Assembly: GCA_016929795.1 (NCBI GenBank)
Contig: JAFGIA010000432.1
Span: 1 to 12,255 of the forward strand
From: Anaerolineae bacterium
Lineage (GTDB): Bacteria; Chloroflexota; Anaerolineae; JAAYZQ01
Direction: 5' to 3'
DNA: 12,255 nt
Within the stretch, counting starts at the first letter, position 1. Each line of letters begins with the position of its first letter. Position numbers and translations under genes: made by a program. The notes beneath the pieces were generated by a model. It did no database searches and had not been told where the DNA came from. It saw only the letters and a list, made by a program, of their open reading frames with translations. Below, one piece after another: positions 1-5,006 of the stretch.

Positions 1-1
1 C

Positions 2-64
2 GTGCAGGAATACCTGGAGCGTTGGGTCGAAGACTGGCCCGAAGTACCTAAAAAAGAGGACTGA
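2..64 (+). CDS. C-terminal end of an unidentified gene (5' part outside window)
   Basis: An open frame enters from the left edge and ends at TGA 62-64. It reads VQEYLERWVEDWPEVPKKED, a charged, Trp-rich tail of 20 residues with no recognisable motif. The frame is on the same strand as the element genes that follow, so it is probably element cargo. It is not in frame with the actin-like gene at 285 and shows no resemblance to an actin N-terminal half. The fragment is too short to assign a function. Confidence 0.45.
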   Translation: MQEYLERWVEDWPEVPKKED

Positions 65-82
65 GATCCTGTCATAAGAAAC

Positions 83-116
83 GGGCTATGCCGGTGCTGG
101 AACACCGACATAGCCC
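83..116. other. Strong hairpin, 14-bp stem
   Basis: GGGCTATGCCGGTG (83-96) pairs with CACCGACATAGCCC (103-116) with a single C/A mismatch around a 6-base loop. No T-run follows on either strand, so it does not look like a classical terminator on its own. It begins a series of folded segments that runs to the terminator at 205-253. Confidence 0.6.
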
Positions 117-204
117 TGACCCGACCCGCTGGTAGCTCCCAGGCCAGACAGCGAGTCAGGCTACGGCTATTGTAGCATAGCCTGATTATGTCGTCAACTA
201 GACG

Positions 205-253
205 GCGGCCAACCGTTTTGCCAGTGGGCAACGGTTGGCCGCTTTTTTGTTTT
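205..253 (+). terminator. Intrinsic terminator
   Basis: GCGGCCAACCGTT (205-217) and AACGGTTGGCCGC (230-242) form a perfect 13-bp stem with a 12-base loop, followed directly by TTTTTTGTTTT. The T-run lies only on the + strand 3' side, so it terminates rightward transcription. It sits just 31 bases before the start of the actin-like gene, leaving too little room for a full promoter between them. Confidence 0.85.
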
Positions 254-284
254 GACCAGATCGAGAGATGAGAGGAGCAAGGAG

Positions 285-743
285 ATGAATGTTGGGATCG
301 ACATCGGCGGCAAGACCACAAACCTGTTGAGCGTCAACCGCCTGGCCGAGATCGGCCGCGAAACCGCGAGCGTCAATCTCGGAGCCTGGGACGTGGCGCG
401 CGCCGTGCGCGAGTACCTGGCCGACCACTGCCCCGGGCTGGAGCTGCGCGACCACCTCGTCGTGGAAGCGGTGGTCAACCGGCGCGTCAAGTACTTTGGA
501 TCGCCGGTGGAGCTGGGGGCCGTGATCGACGCGACGCTGGAGCCGATGGCCAACCAGGTCCTGGCTCAGGCCAGCCAACTGTGGAACGGCGCGGCAGGGT
601 TGGACGCGATTCTCGTGGCCGGCGGCGGCGCCTTGTTGCTGGGACCGCATCTGCAGCGCGCCTTCCCGCACGTACGCATCGTGGAGAATCCTGTCTTTGC
701 GAACGCCCTGGGATACTGGCGCTTTGCGCAACGTTTGGGGTAG
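285..743 (+). CDS. ParM-like actin ATPase, C-terminal half only (probably 5'-truncated)
   Basis: The 152-residue product starts MNVGIDIGGKTTNLL, which matches the second phosphate-binding segment of ParM/StbA/Alp actin-like ATPases, normally found in mid-protein. It ends with the late family features: the glycine-rich LVAGGGALLLG adenosine-binding motif (about residues 116-126) and the closing VENPVFANALGYWRFAQ segment. Full-length relatives are about 320-350 residues, so the first actin subdomain, with the first phosphate motif, is missing. The ATG at 285 has AGAGGAG (271-277) at 7 bases. A strong terminator lies immediately upstream, so the gene may be a degraded remnant or may depend on read-through. 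The next gene encodes a ParR-like DNA-binding protein, the normal partner in type II plasmid partition. Family membership is well supported; whether the fragment works is doubtful. Confidence 0.75.
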   Translation: MNVGIDIGGKTTNLLSVNRLAEIGRETASVNLGAWDVARAVREYLADHCPGLELRDHLVVEAVVNRRVKYFGSPVELGAVIDATLEPMANQVLAQASQLWNGAAGLDAILVAGGGALLLGPHLQRAFPHVRIVENPVFANALGYWRFAQRLG

Positions 744-765
744 GGTCGGACCGCTGGCGGCATTG

Positions 766-793
766 CCGGGCAATATCGCCCGGTATTGCCCGG
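766..793. promoter_or_regulatory. Inverted-repeat operator / candidate centromere-like site before the RHH gene
   Basis: CCGGGCAATA (766-775) and TATTGCCCGG (784-793) are a perfect 10-bp inverted repeat around 8 bases. A shorter GCCCGG half-site in the spacer (778-783) creates overlapping palindromes and direct repeats of TNGCCCGG. The site lies 11 bases upstream of the start of a ribbon-helix-helix gene, where ParR-type proteins typically bind repeats for autoregulation and partition. Binding is inferred. Confidence 0.5.
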
Positions 794-804
794 AGGGGGA
801 GCGT

Positions 805-1101
805 ATGACCAAGGTGACTATTTCCTTCACACTCGACAGCGAGCGCGACCGGCGCATTCTGCGCCACCTCGAGAGCTTGCCCCGCGGCGAGAAATCGGCA
901 GCCATCCGCCAGGCGCTCGACCTACAGATGGGCGGTGGGGGCATGACGCTGGGTGATATCTACCAGGCGATCAAGGACCTGGAGCGCAAGGTGGCGAACC
1001 GACCTGTCGTGGTACAGGCCAATGGCGCAGACAGCGAATTTCAGACACCCGTCGATGAGCCGGTCGACGTGGCTGCGAATCTCGACAGCCTCGGGTTGTG
1101 A
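805..1101 (+). CDS. ParR/StbB-like ribbon-helix-helix DNA-binding protein
   Basis: This is a 98-residue protein. Residues 2-35 (KVTISFTLDSERDRRILRHL onward, then GEKSAAIRQAL) fit the ribbon-helix-helix fold: a beta strand followed by two helices, as in plasmid partition adaptors ParR/StbB. A middle segment (about 48-65, LGDIYQAIKDLERKV) looks like a short amphipathic helix. The acidic tail ends in DVAANLDSLGL and could be the actin-contacting end. ATG 805 is chosen because GGAGGGGG (792-799) precedes it; the frame is open further upstream but has no such site. It follows an actin-like ATPase by 61 bases containing an inverted repeat, the classic ParM-ParR arrangement. The family assignment is from pattern and context. 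Confidence 0.7.
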   Translation: MTKVTISFTLDSERDRRILRHLESLPRGEKSAAIRQALDLQMGGGGMTLGDIYQAIKDLERKVANRPVVVQANGADSEFQTPVDEPVDVAANLDSLGL

Positions 1102-1161
1102 CAACCTGTGCTTGTAGGCGAGATCTGATCATCTACACAGAGAGGAAGGGGGGTGAGAGCA

Positions 1162-1308
1162 GTGCTTATTCGGTGGTTCCTGTTCGAGACGCGTGTCGGA
1201 GAGTGGATGCTGACTCTACTCGAAAAGGCGGCAGGGCTGGCGGTAGTCCATGCCGAATGGCTGGGTGCGCAGCCCAGCGGAGCGCCACAGGCAGAAGGTG
1301 GCGAGTAG
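1162..1308 (+). CDS. Small hypothetical protein, amphipathic
   Basis: A 48-codon frame starts at GTG 1162, eight bases after the G-run of AGGAAGGGGGG (1143-1153). An in-frame GTG at 1153 would add three residues but sits inside the G-run. The product begins VLIRWFLFETRVGEWMLTLL and continues with a mostly hydrophobic segment to AVVHAEWLG, then a Pro/Gly/Glu tail. It may be a membrane-associated peptide. A perfect hairpin follows its stop by three bases. No family is recognised; a real gene is plausible because of the ribosome site and the hairpin. Confidence 0.4.
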   Translation: MLIRWFLFETRVGEWMLTLLEKAAGLAVVHAEWLGAQPSGAPQAEGGE

Positions 1309-1311
1309 AAA

Positions 1312-1339
1312 GCGGGCAAACGTGTAAGCGTTTGCCCGC
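1312..1339 (+). terminator. 11-bp perfect hairpin at the end of the small ORF
   Basis: GCGGGCAAACG (1312-1322) pairs perfectly with CGTTTGCCCGC (1329-1339) around a 6-base loop, three bases after the stop codon of the 48-codon ORF. There is no downstream T-run, so it may be a weak or factor-assisted terminator, or a transcript-stabilising structure. Confidence 0.4.
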
Positions 1340-1346
1340 CCCTGGG

Positions 1347-1399
1347 CCGGGTGTCTGACCTATGGATGCGGCGGACACCCGGTCTATCTTCAGTATAAC
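1347..1399 (+). promoter_or_regulatory. Inverted repeat and possible -10 element upstream of the membrane protein/recombinase genes
   Basis: CCGGGTGTC (1347-1355) and GACACCCGG (1374-1382) form a perfect 9-bp inverted repeat with 18 bases between. A -10-like TATAAC follows at 1394-1399, about 40 bases before the next start codon. No convincing -35 is seen. The layout suits an operator controlling the two downstream genes, one of them the recombinase. Confidence 0.3.
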
Positions 1400-1439
1400 A
1401 CGAACGAGTGGGTGGCGCAACAAGGGGGCAGAAAGAGAA

Positions 1440-1706
1440 ATGGTGACAACCAGAATACGGGCCTGGCGATGGGGATTGATCGCCCTAGTGCTCATGACGC
1501 TGGTCGCTGGTATTTGGCACATGTGCCAACCGGCGACGAGCGTGGGCAGCGACACCGACCAGGAGCAACCCATCAGCGTCCACAGCGGTGAGGGCAAAAG
1601 TCTTGCCGCTGCGGCGGTCGCGGTGCTGGCAGTGTTGTGGCTGGCCGGCAGATCAAGAAAGAGCGCAACCTACACCAGCGGATCAATCAAGACAGACAGA
1701 AAGTAG
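1440..1706 (+). CDS. Small two-helix membrane protein, function unknown
   Basis: An 88-residue product starting MVTTRIRAWRWGLIALV is chosen at ATG 1440, just after the purine-rich AGAAAGAGAA. Residues about 12-28 form one hydrophobic helix. A polar stretch (about 30-55) containing DTDQEQ follows, and a second Ala/Val/Leu-rich helix sits at about 58-71. A basic Ser/Thr/Lys tail ends the protein. Positive charges before helix 1 and after helix 2 suggest both ends are cytoplasmic. The size and layout recall holin-like or regulatory membrane peptides of mobile elements, but no family signature is visible. The recombinase starts 7 bases after its stop, so the two are probably co-transcribed. Confidence 0.5.
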   Translation: MVTTRIRAWRWGLIALVLMTLVAGIWHMCQPATSVGSDTDQEQPISVHSGEGKSLAAAAVAVLAVLWLAGRSRKSATYTSGSIKTDRK

Positions 1707-1713
1707 GCAAACA

Positions 1714-3522
1714 ATGAGAGTAGGAGGGTATGCCAGAGTTTCGACGGCGGAGCAGGCGCAAGGGGAGGCACGATCCATCGATCAACAGCTTGCCGAGATC
1801 AAGGCGCTGTGTGAGCGGATGGACTGGACGCTTGTGGAAACGTTTGTGGACTGCGAGGATTATCGCGCGACGCAGACGCCGAACAAGGGCCGGGTTGTTA
1901 ACCCGTCTGGCGAGCGGGCGGACCGGCCGGAATTCTTGAGGATGCTGGAACGGCTGAAAACCGGTGAGCTTGACGCCGTGGCCTGCTGGCGTGATGACCG
2001 GCTCGTGCGGCACCCGCGCGTCGCGGTTGCGCTGGAAGATGCTCTTGACCTTGGCGACGCCCGGCGGAATGGTAGGGGCAAGATCGAGATCTTTGACGCG
2101 ACGGGCGGGCGGATCGACCGCTTTACGCTGAGCATCAAGGCGACGATCTGGCGGGAAGAGAACAAGAGAAGGGCGGAGCGGACCCGGATGGGCAAGATCG
2201 CCACGCTCCAAGAGGGACGTTGGCCTGGACCTTACGAGCGGCTGGGTTACACGTCTATAGCCGAGCCGGGCAAACGCGGGCGGGGGATCATCTTGGTGCC
2301 GGAAGAGGCGGAGCTGGTGCAACAGATTTTCAACTGGTACGACGTGGGCTTACCATTGGCCGAGGTGCGGCGAAAGCTGATCGCCAGTGGAGCGAATCAG
2401 AAGGGCGAGTCACACCGCAAGCACAATTGGGCGCAAAGCGTGATCTTTAAGGTGGTGACGTGCCCGGACTATATGGGCGCCGCGACGTGGGACTTTGGCG
2501 ACGGTGAGCGGGTGAGCATCGAGATCCCGCGCATTATCGAGCCGGAACAATGGGAACGAGTGCAAGAGCGCATGGAGGGCAACAAGCAGCTCGCCACGCG
2601 CAACAGCAGGGGCGTCTACCTGCTCCAAGGGCTCGCGGAGTGCGGTGAGTGCGGCGGTTCAATATCGGTGACGGCACAACGCTACTGGTATTGGACGCTC
2701 GCGGATGGAACCAAGATCCGGCAGACGCGGGACGTTATGGGGCATACCTACCGATGTTTGCCAGCGGCGCTCTACCGGGGGGATGAGCCGCACCCGGCGC
2801 CCTACCATTGGAACGGACCGGATCTTGATTGGGCTGTATGGCGGCATCTTGTGGACAAGGGAATCAGCCAACCTGACCTGCTGAAACTCCAGATCATAGC
2901 ACGGCAAGAAGAACTCCAGAAGCAGGGGGAGAGCGTGGACAGCGAGATCGCTCACGCCCGGCGCCGTCTGTCCGAGGTGGACGGCGAGCGGGCGTTTTAC
3001 CAACGCCAAGCAGCAAGGGGCATGATAACAGAACTGGAATTCGATGCGCGCATGGCGGAAACGGAAGAGGCGGCAAGGTACTGGCAAGGCGAAATCAAGC
3101 GACTTACAGAACTGAGAGACGACGTGGAGAAGGTGGAAGCAGGGTTGGCCTACATCGACAGCCTGACAAGCAACCTGCGGGAACGTCTACCAAAGATCGA
3201 CTTAGAACCGGACGAGCTGGACGCCTTGCCGGAAGAGCGGCGGCGCGAGATCCTGGAAGAACGGCGGACAATCATCCGGGCGCTATGCCAAAAGGTGAAA
3301 GTGTGGGCGGATGGGGGCGTGCGGGTGATCGGTGCCCTGGACGGCACCGAAGGCGAACGGTTTGACTTAACGGGTACACCGATTCGGCCAGCATCTGCGC
3401 CGCGGGGTTCTGGAACACCAGCCCGGCCTGCTCGGCGAGCTGCCACAGCGGCGCTTCTGTCGTGCGCTGCCCGCCGAGCCACACCGCGCCCTCCATCTCG
3501 CCCCGGTAGAGATGCGGGATGA
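1714..3522 (+). CDS. Large serine recombinase (site-specific integrase), frame running through the att junction
   Basis: This 602-residue protein opens MRVGGYARVSTAEQ. Y6-A7-R8-V9-S10 is the serine-recombinase active-site motif, with Ser10 as the presumed nucleophile; CWRDDRLVRHP (about 91-101) carries catalytic arginines. A recombinase domain with RRAERTRMGK and GPYERLGY follows. The zinc ribbon near residue 310 has CGEC and a later YRC, but the usual fourth cysteine is not obvious and a histidine may replace it. A long coiled coil follows (about 390-490). ATG 1714 gives the canonical N-terminus; the frame is open upstream to 1588 but lacks family similarity. From about residue 555 the frame has left the element: the last 48 residues are Pro/Arg/Ala-rich and antisense to the ABC ATPase gene. 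The enzyme would catalyse att-site integration and excision. Confidence 0.9.
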   Translation: MRVGGYARVSTAEQAQGEARSIDQQLAEIKALCERMDWTLVETFVDCEDYRATQTPNKGRVVNPSGERADRPEFLRMLERLKTGELDAVACWRDDRLVRHPRVAVALEDALDLGDARRNGRGKIEIFDATGGRIDRFTLSIKATIWREENKRRAERTRMGKIATLQEGRWPGPYERLGYTSIAEPGKRGRGIILVPEEAELVQQIFNWYDVGLPLAEVRRKLIASGANQKGESHRKHNWAQSVIFKVVTCPDYMGAATWDFGDGERVSIEIPRIIEPEQWERVQERMEGNKQLATRNSRGVYLLQGLAECGECGGSISVTAQRYWYWTLADGTKIRQTRDVMGHTYRCLPAALYRGDEPHPAPYHWNGPDLDWAVWRHLVDKGISQPDLLKLQIIARQEELQKQGESVDSEIAHARRRLSEVDGERAFYQRQAARGMITELEFDARMAETEEAARYWQGEIKRLTELRDDVEKVEAGLAYIDSLTSNLRERLPKIDLEPDELDALPEERRREILEERRTIIRALCQKVKVWADGGVRVIGALDGTEGERFDLTGTPIRPASAPRGSGTPARPARRAATAALLSCAARRATPRPPSRPGRDAG

Positions 3523-3682
3523 GCCCGGTCAGGCAGCGGGTGAGCGTGCTCTTGCCCGAGCCCGATGCACCGGTCACGAGCAGCCGCTCGCCGCCGTGCA
3601 GCACCAGGTCTGTCGGGTTCAACCCATGGTTGTTCTGGGGGTAGCGGTAGGCCACCCGCTCCGCGCGTACGATGGGAGCCAT
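3272..3682 (-). pseudogene. ECF/CbiO-type ABC transporter ATPase, interrupted by the element
   Basis: The ATG at 3682-3680 overlaps the preceding gene's TGA by one base. Residues 1-102 are a good ECF/cobalt-type ATPase: the Walker A loop GASGSGKST (38-46) followed by LTRCLTGLIPHLY, and the Q-loop GLVFQNPAAQ (87-96). Past residue 102 the frame reads unrelated sequence for 34 residues to a stop at 3272. The LSGGQ signature, Walker B and switch histidine are absent, whereas the family is normally about 230-280 residues or longer as a fused dimer. The remainder should lie beyond the element's left end. As it stands the product cannot hydrolyse ATP. The intact protein would energise uptake of a vitamin or metal via an ECF complex; the substrate is unknown. 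Confidence 0.85.
3360..3395. other. Element-chromosome junction (att site)
   Basis: Reading leftward, the ATPase gene is normal through GLVFQNPAAQMLAESV, whose last codon is 3379-3377. It then becomes YPLSQTVRLRC instead of the expected acidic-x-AFG segment of CbiO/EcfA proteins. Reading rightward, the recombinase loses its normal character after FDLTG (3361-3375). The exchange point should lie within about 3370-3380, which includes GGGTACACC. Serine integrases leave only a 2-bp overlap between the hybrid sites, so it cannot be placed exactly without the empty site. Confidence 0.65.
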
Positions 3683-4377
3683 CAGTCGAGCCGGATCGGC
3701 TCCCAATGTTCGCCGGCCCATTCGACCACGGCCACCGGCTGGCCCGCGCGCCGTGCTGGCCGCAGCTTGTCGGTGCGCACCAGCCCTGCCGTCACCGCTT
3801 GCCCGTCGATGGTTTCGACAGAGGCGACCCCGGCGTCGAGGATCGCCTGCACCGGTTGCAGCCCCACCAGGTCGCGATAGGAGCCAACCATCACGTACCG
3901 CCCATCCTCGCCGGTGGCGGCCAGCCCCACTGCCGAAAGCGCGCCGATCATGCCACTCTCGTCGCCACCCAGCCCTTCGAGCAGGATGCCATACGCTGCC
4001 GCCAGGCTGCGTGCTTCCTCCAGCGTCACCAACGCCTCTTTGGCGCGCCGTCCAAACTCCACCACTGCCCCCGGCACCTCGCGCGCCACGCACAGCCCCG
4101 GGTCGCTGCCCGGGACAAAATCAGCGCACATGATCGCACGCGCCTTGCCGAATAGCTCTTCGAGATCCAGGCGCTCGTCCTCCCAGATATGGATGACGGC
4201 ACTGCTGTTGTTTTTGGTGCACGGCACGCGCGGGTCGACGAGCAGTTGGTGCCGGGTGACCCCTGCGACCTGATATCCCCCCCCCCCGTTGGCCATCTCG
4301 GCGGCGATGGTGCGGGCCAGGTGCCCTGTGCCCCTCGTCTCTAATGTGTCCGTGTCGTCCAGGCCGATAAAAAGCAT
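3682..4377 (-). CDS. TiaS-like (tRNA-Ile2 agmatinylcytidine synthetase N-terminal type) standalone protein
   Basis: This 231-residue protein begins MLFIGLDDTDTLETRGTGHLAR. The DDTD motif and the later GVTRHQLLVDPRVPCTKNNSSAVI block match the N-terminal region of the archaeal enzyme TiaS. The protein stops well short of the roughly 400-residue archaeal enzyme, so tRNA modification cannot be assumed. ATG 4377 is preferred because GTGAGG lies 7 bases upstream; a TTG at 4383 is in frame but less likely. Its TGA overlaps the ATG of the ABC ATPase by one base, so the two are coupled and may share a substrate-related job. Codons at about residues 32-35 form an 11-G run on the coding strand (4277-4287), a possible slippage site. 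Function is unknown. Confidence 0.8.
   Translation of the reverse strand: MLFIGLDDTDTLETRGTGHLARTIAAEMANGGGGYQVAGVTRHQLLVDPRVPCTKNNSSAVIHIWEDERLDLEELFGKARAIMCADFVPGSDPGLCVAREVPGAVVEFGRRAKEALVTLEEARSLAAAYGILLEGLGGDESGMIGALSAVGLAATGEDGRYVMVGSYRDLVGLQPVQAILDAGVASVETIDGQAVTAGLVRTDKLRPARRAGQPVAVVEWAGEHWEPIRLD
4277..4287. repeat. Homopolymer of 11 C (poly-G on the coding strand)
   Basis: Eleven consecutive C residues lie inside the TiaS-like gene and encode Gly-Gly-Gly-Gly. One inserted or lost base would shift the reading frame near the N-terminus. It is the longest mononucleotide run seen in the window. Confidence 0.9.
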
Positions 4378-4405
4378 TGACAAACCTCACATTCCAGGCT
4401 ATAAT
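4377..4405 (+). promoter_or_regulatory. Perfect consensus sigma70 promoter for the DUF134 operon
   Basis: TTGACA (4377-4382) and TATAAT (4400-4405) match the housekeeping consensus exactly with the ideal 17-base spacer. Transcription would start near 4412, inside the palindrome 4408-4427, and read into the gene at 4455. The -35 abuts the start codon of the divergent TiaS-like gene. On the opposite strand, TATTAT (4406-4401) is a possible -10 for that gene, with only a weak -35. Confidence 0.8.
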
Positions 4406-4407
4406 AG

Positions 4408-4427
4408 TTTTGGGCATATGCCCAAAA
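4408..4427. promoter_or_regulatory. 20-bp perfect palindrome, likely operator
   Basis: TTTTGGGCATATGCCCAAAA is perfectly self-complementary. It covers the expected start site of the rightward promoter and would lie between the -35 and -10 of a leftward promoter, so one bound protein could control both directions. The DUF134 helix-turn-helix protein encoded by the second gene of the rightward unit is the natural candidate binder. That is inference; binding is not shown by the sequence. Confidence 0.65.
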
Positions 4428-4454
4428 TAAACCGACGATCGAAAGGAACCGACC

Positions 4455-4703
4455 ATGGCCAAGATCTTTGTCCGTGAACGACGCCATGCCGGGCGCGGCA
4501 CAGGCCGTCCCCGCTTTGCCGTGATTGCCAGCCAGGGCCTCGACCTGAAAGTCTATATCACCCGCCTGCGCCGTGTCGAGCTCGAAGCCCTTGTGTCCGA
4601 AGTGGGCGCCGACATTGTCTACCTGCCGCGCGGCGAAGGCAGCGGCGAGCAGGAAGGCGAGGATCGACCACGCCGTAGGCGCCGGCAACACGATCCCGAA
4701 TAG
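4455..4703 (+). CDS. Small conserved-looking hypothetical protein
   Basis: This is an 82-residue protein, MAKIFVRERRHAGRG at the start, with GAAAGGA (4441-4447) 7 bases before ATG 4455. Residues 18-58 alternate strands and helices (PRFAVIASQGLDLKVYITRL, then ELEALVSEVGADIVYLP), giving a compact alpha/beta domain. The tail (about 60-82) is charged and Arg-rich. It opens the unit with the consensus promoter and is followed after 5 bases by the DUF134 gene. I recall small proteins of this general type beside DUF134 genes in other anaerobes but know no family name or function. The gene looks real: promoter, ribosome site and tight spacing all agree. Confidence 0.7.
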   Translation: MAKIFVRERRHAGRGTGRPRFAVIASQGLDLKVYITRLRRVELEALVSEVGADIVYLPRGEGSGEQEGEDRPRRRRRQHDPE

Positions 4704-4708
4704 CTTCC

Positions 4709-5002
4709 ATGCCGCGCCCACGCAAGCAGCGCCTCGTGAGCCGGCGCTGCCATCCGGCCATCTACAAGCCGGCCGGTGTCCCGCTGGATGACCTGCGCCG
4801 CATCGTGCTCCTCCACGAAGAGCTCGAAGCCCTGCGCCTGGCCGACCTTGAGGGGTTGAGCCAGGCGCAGGCTGCGGCGCAGATGGGCGTCTCGCGCTCT
4901 ACCTTCCAACGCATCCTCTCCCGCGCCCGGCGACAGGTCGCCCTGGCCCTCAGCGAAGGACAGGCCCTCCAGGTCGAGCCGGGCATCTCCGAAGGCTCGT
5001 AG
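4709..5002 (+). CDS. DUF134 / UPF0251 family helix-turn-helix protein
   Basis: The 97-residue protein carries the family hallmarks in order: MPRPRKQRLV at the start, then YKPAGVPLDDL (19-29), ELEALRLADLEGLSQAQAAAQMGVSRSTFQRIL (about 38-70) and a final ARRQVALALSEGQAL. The middle segment is a sigma-like helix-turn-helix. Family length is about 90-150 residues, so this looks complete. It starts 5 bases after the previous stop with no clear Shine-Dalgarno, which implies translational coupling. DUF134 genes are commonly near NifX/NifB-type and iron-sulfur or molybdenum-related genes, and here the next gene, converging 4 bases away, is a molybdenum-storage homologue. A role as autoregulator at the upstream palindrome is inferred. 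Confidence 0.9.
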   Translation: MPRPRKQRLVSRRCHPAIYKPAGVPLDDLRRIVLLHEELEALRLADLEGLSQAQAAAQMGVSRSTFQRILSRARRQVALALSEGQALQVEPGISEGS

Positions 5003-5006
5003 CAGG

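Larger units (their letters stand above)
65..253 (+). ncRNA. Candidate structured untranslated RNA ending at an intrinsic terminator
   Basis: No ORF fits this 190-base stretch, yet it contains consecutive complementary segments. These are the hairpin 83-116, a two-layer stem (115-120 with 155-160, enclosing 127-131 with 149-153), a stem 157-163/178-184 that competes with it, and a 13-bp terminator at the end. The mutually exclusive pairings could be a leader or attenuator, or an independent small RNA of the element such as a copy-number or stability RNA. No known RNA family is recognised and no promoter is assigned. Confidence 0.3.
1..3376 (+). mobile_element. Right end of a serine-recombinase integrative element
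   Basis: This stretch carries a partition-type gene pair, small ORFs and a large serine recombinase at the edge, all on the + strand. It stops where a chromosomal ABC ATPase gene on the - strand becomes recognisable. A recombinase gene at the very end of the element, pointing outward, is usual for serine-integrase elements. The right boundary is inferred from two signs at the same place: the ATPase protein loses family similarity after its residue 102 (base 3377), and the recombinase tail turns low-complexity there. The left boundary is outside the window, so size and cargo are unknown. The ParM/ParR-like genes suggest the element can exist, or once existed, as a segregated plasmid-like circle. 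That last point is inference. Confidence 0.75.

Noticed and set aside
1098..1358. + strand 86-codon frame after the ParR-like gene
   Set aside because: The composition is random-looking (many Arg/Cys/Gly), and it runs through the hairpin at 1312-1339. The overlapping 48-codon frame has a better start.
1588..1713. N-terminal extension of the recombinase frame
   Set aside because: It overlaps the small membrane-protein gene and has no similarity to recombinases. The canonical N-terminus starts at 1714.
3360..3395. tRNA gene as integration target
   Set aside because: No cloverleaf or tRNA 3' end can be folded at the junction. The target is protein-coding sequence.
3565..4273. Several + strand frames opposite the TiaS-like gene
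   Set aside because: They are shadows of a real - strand gene: Arg/Pro/Ser-rich, with no motifs.
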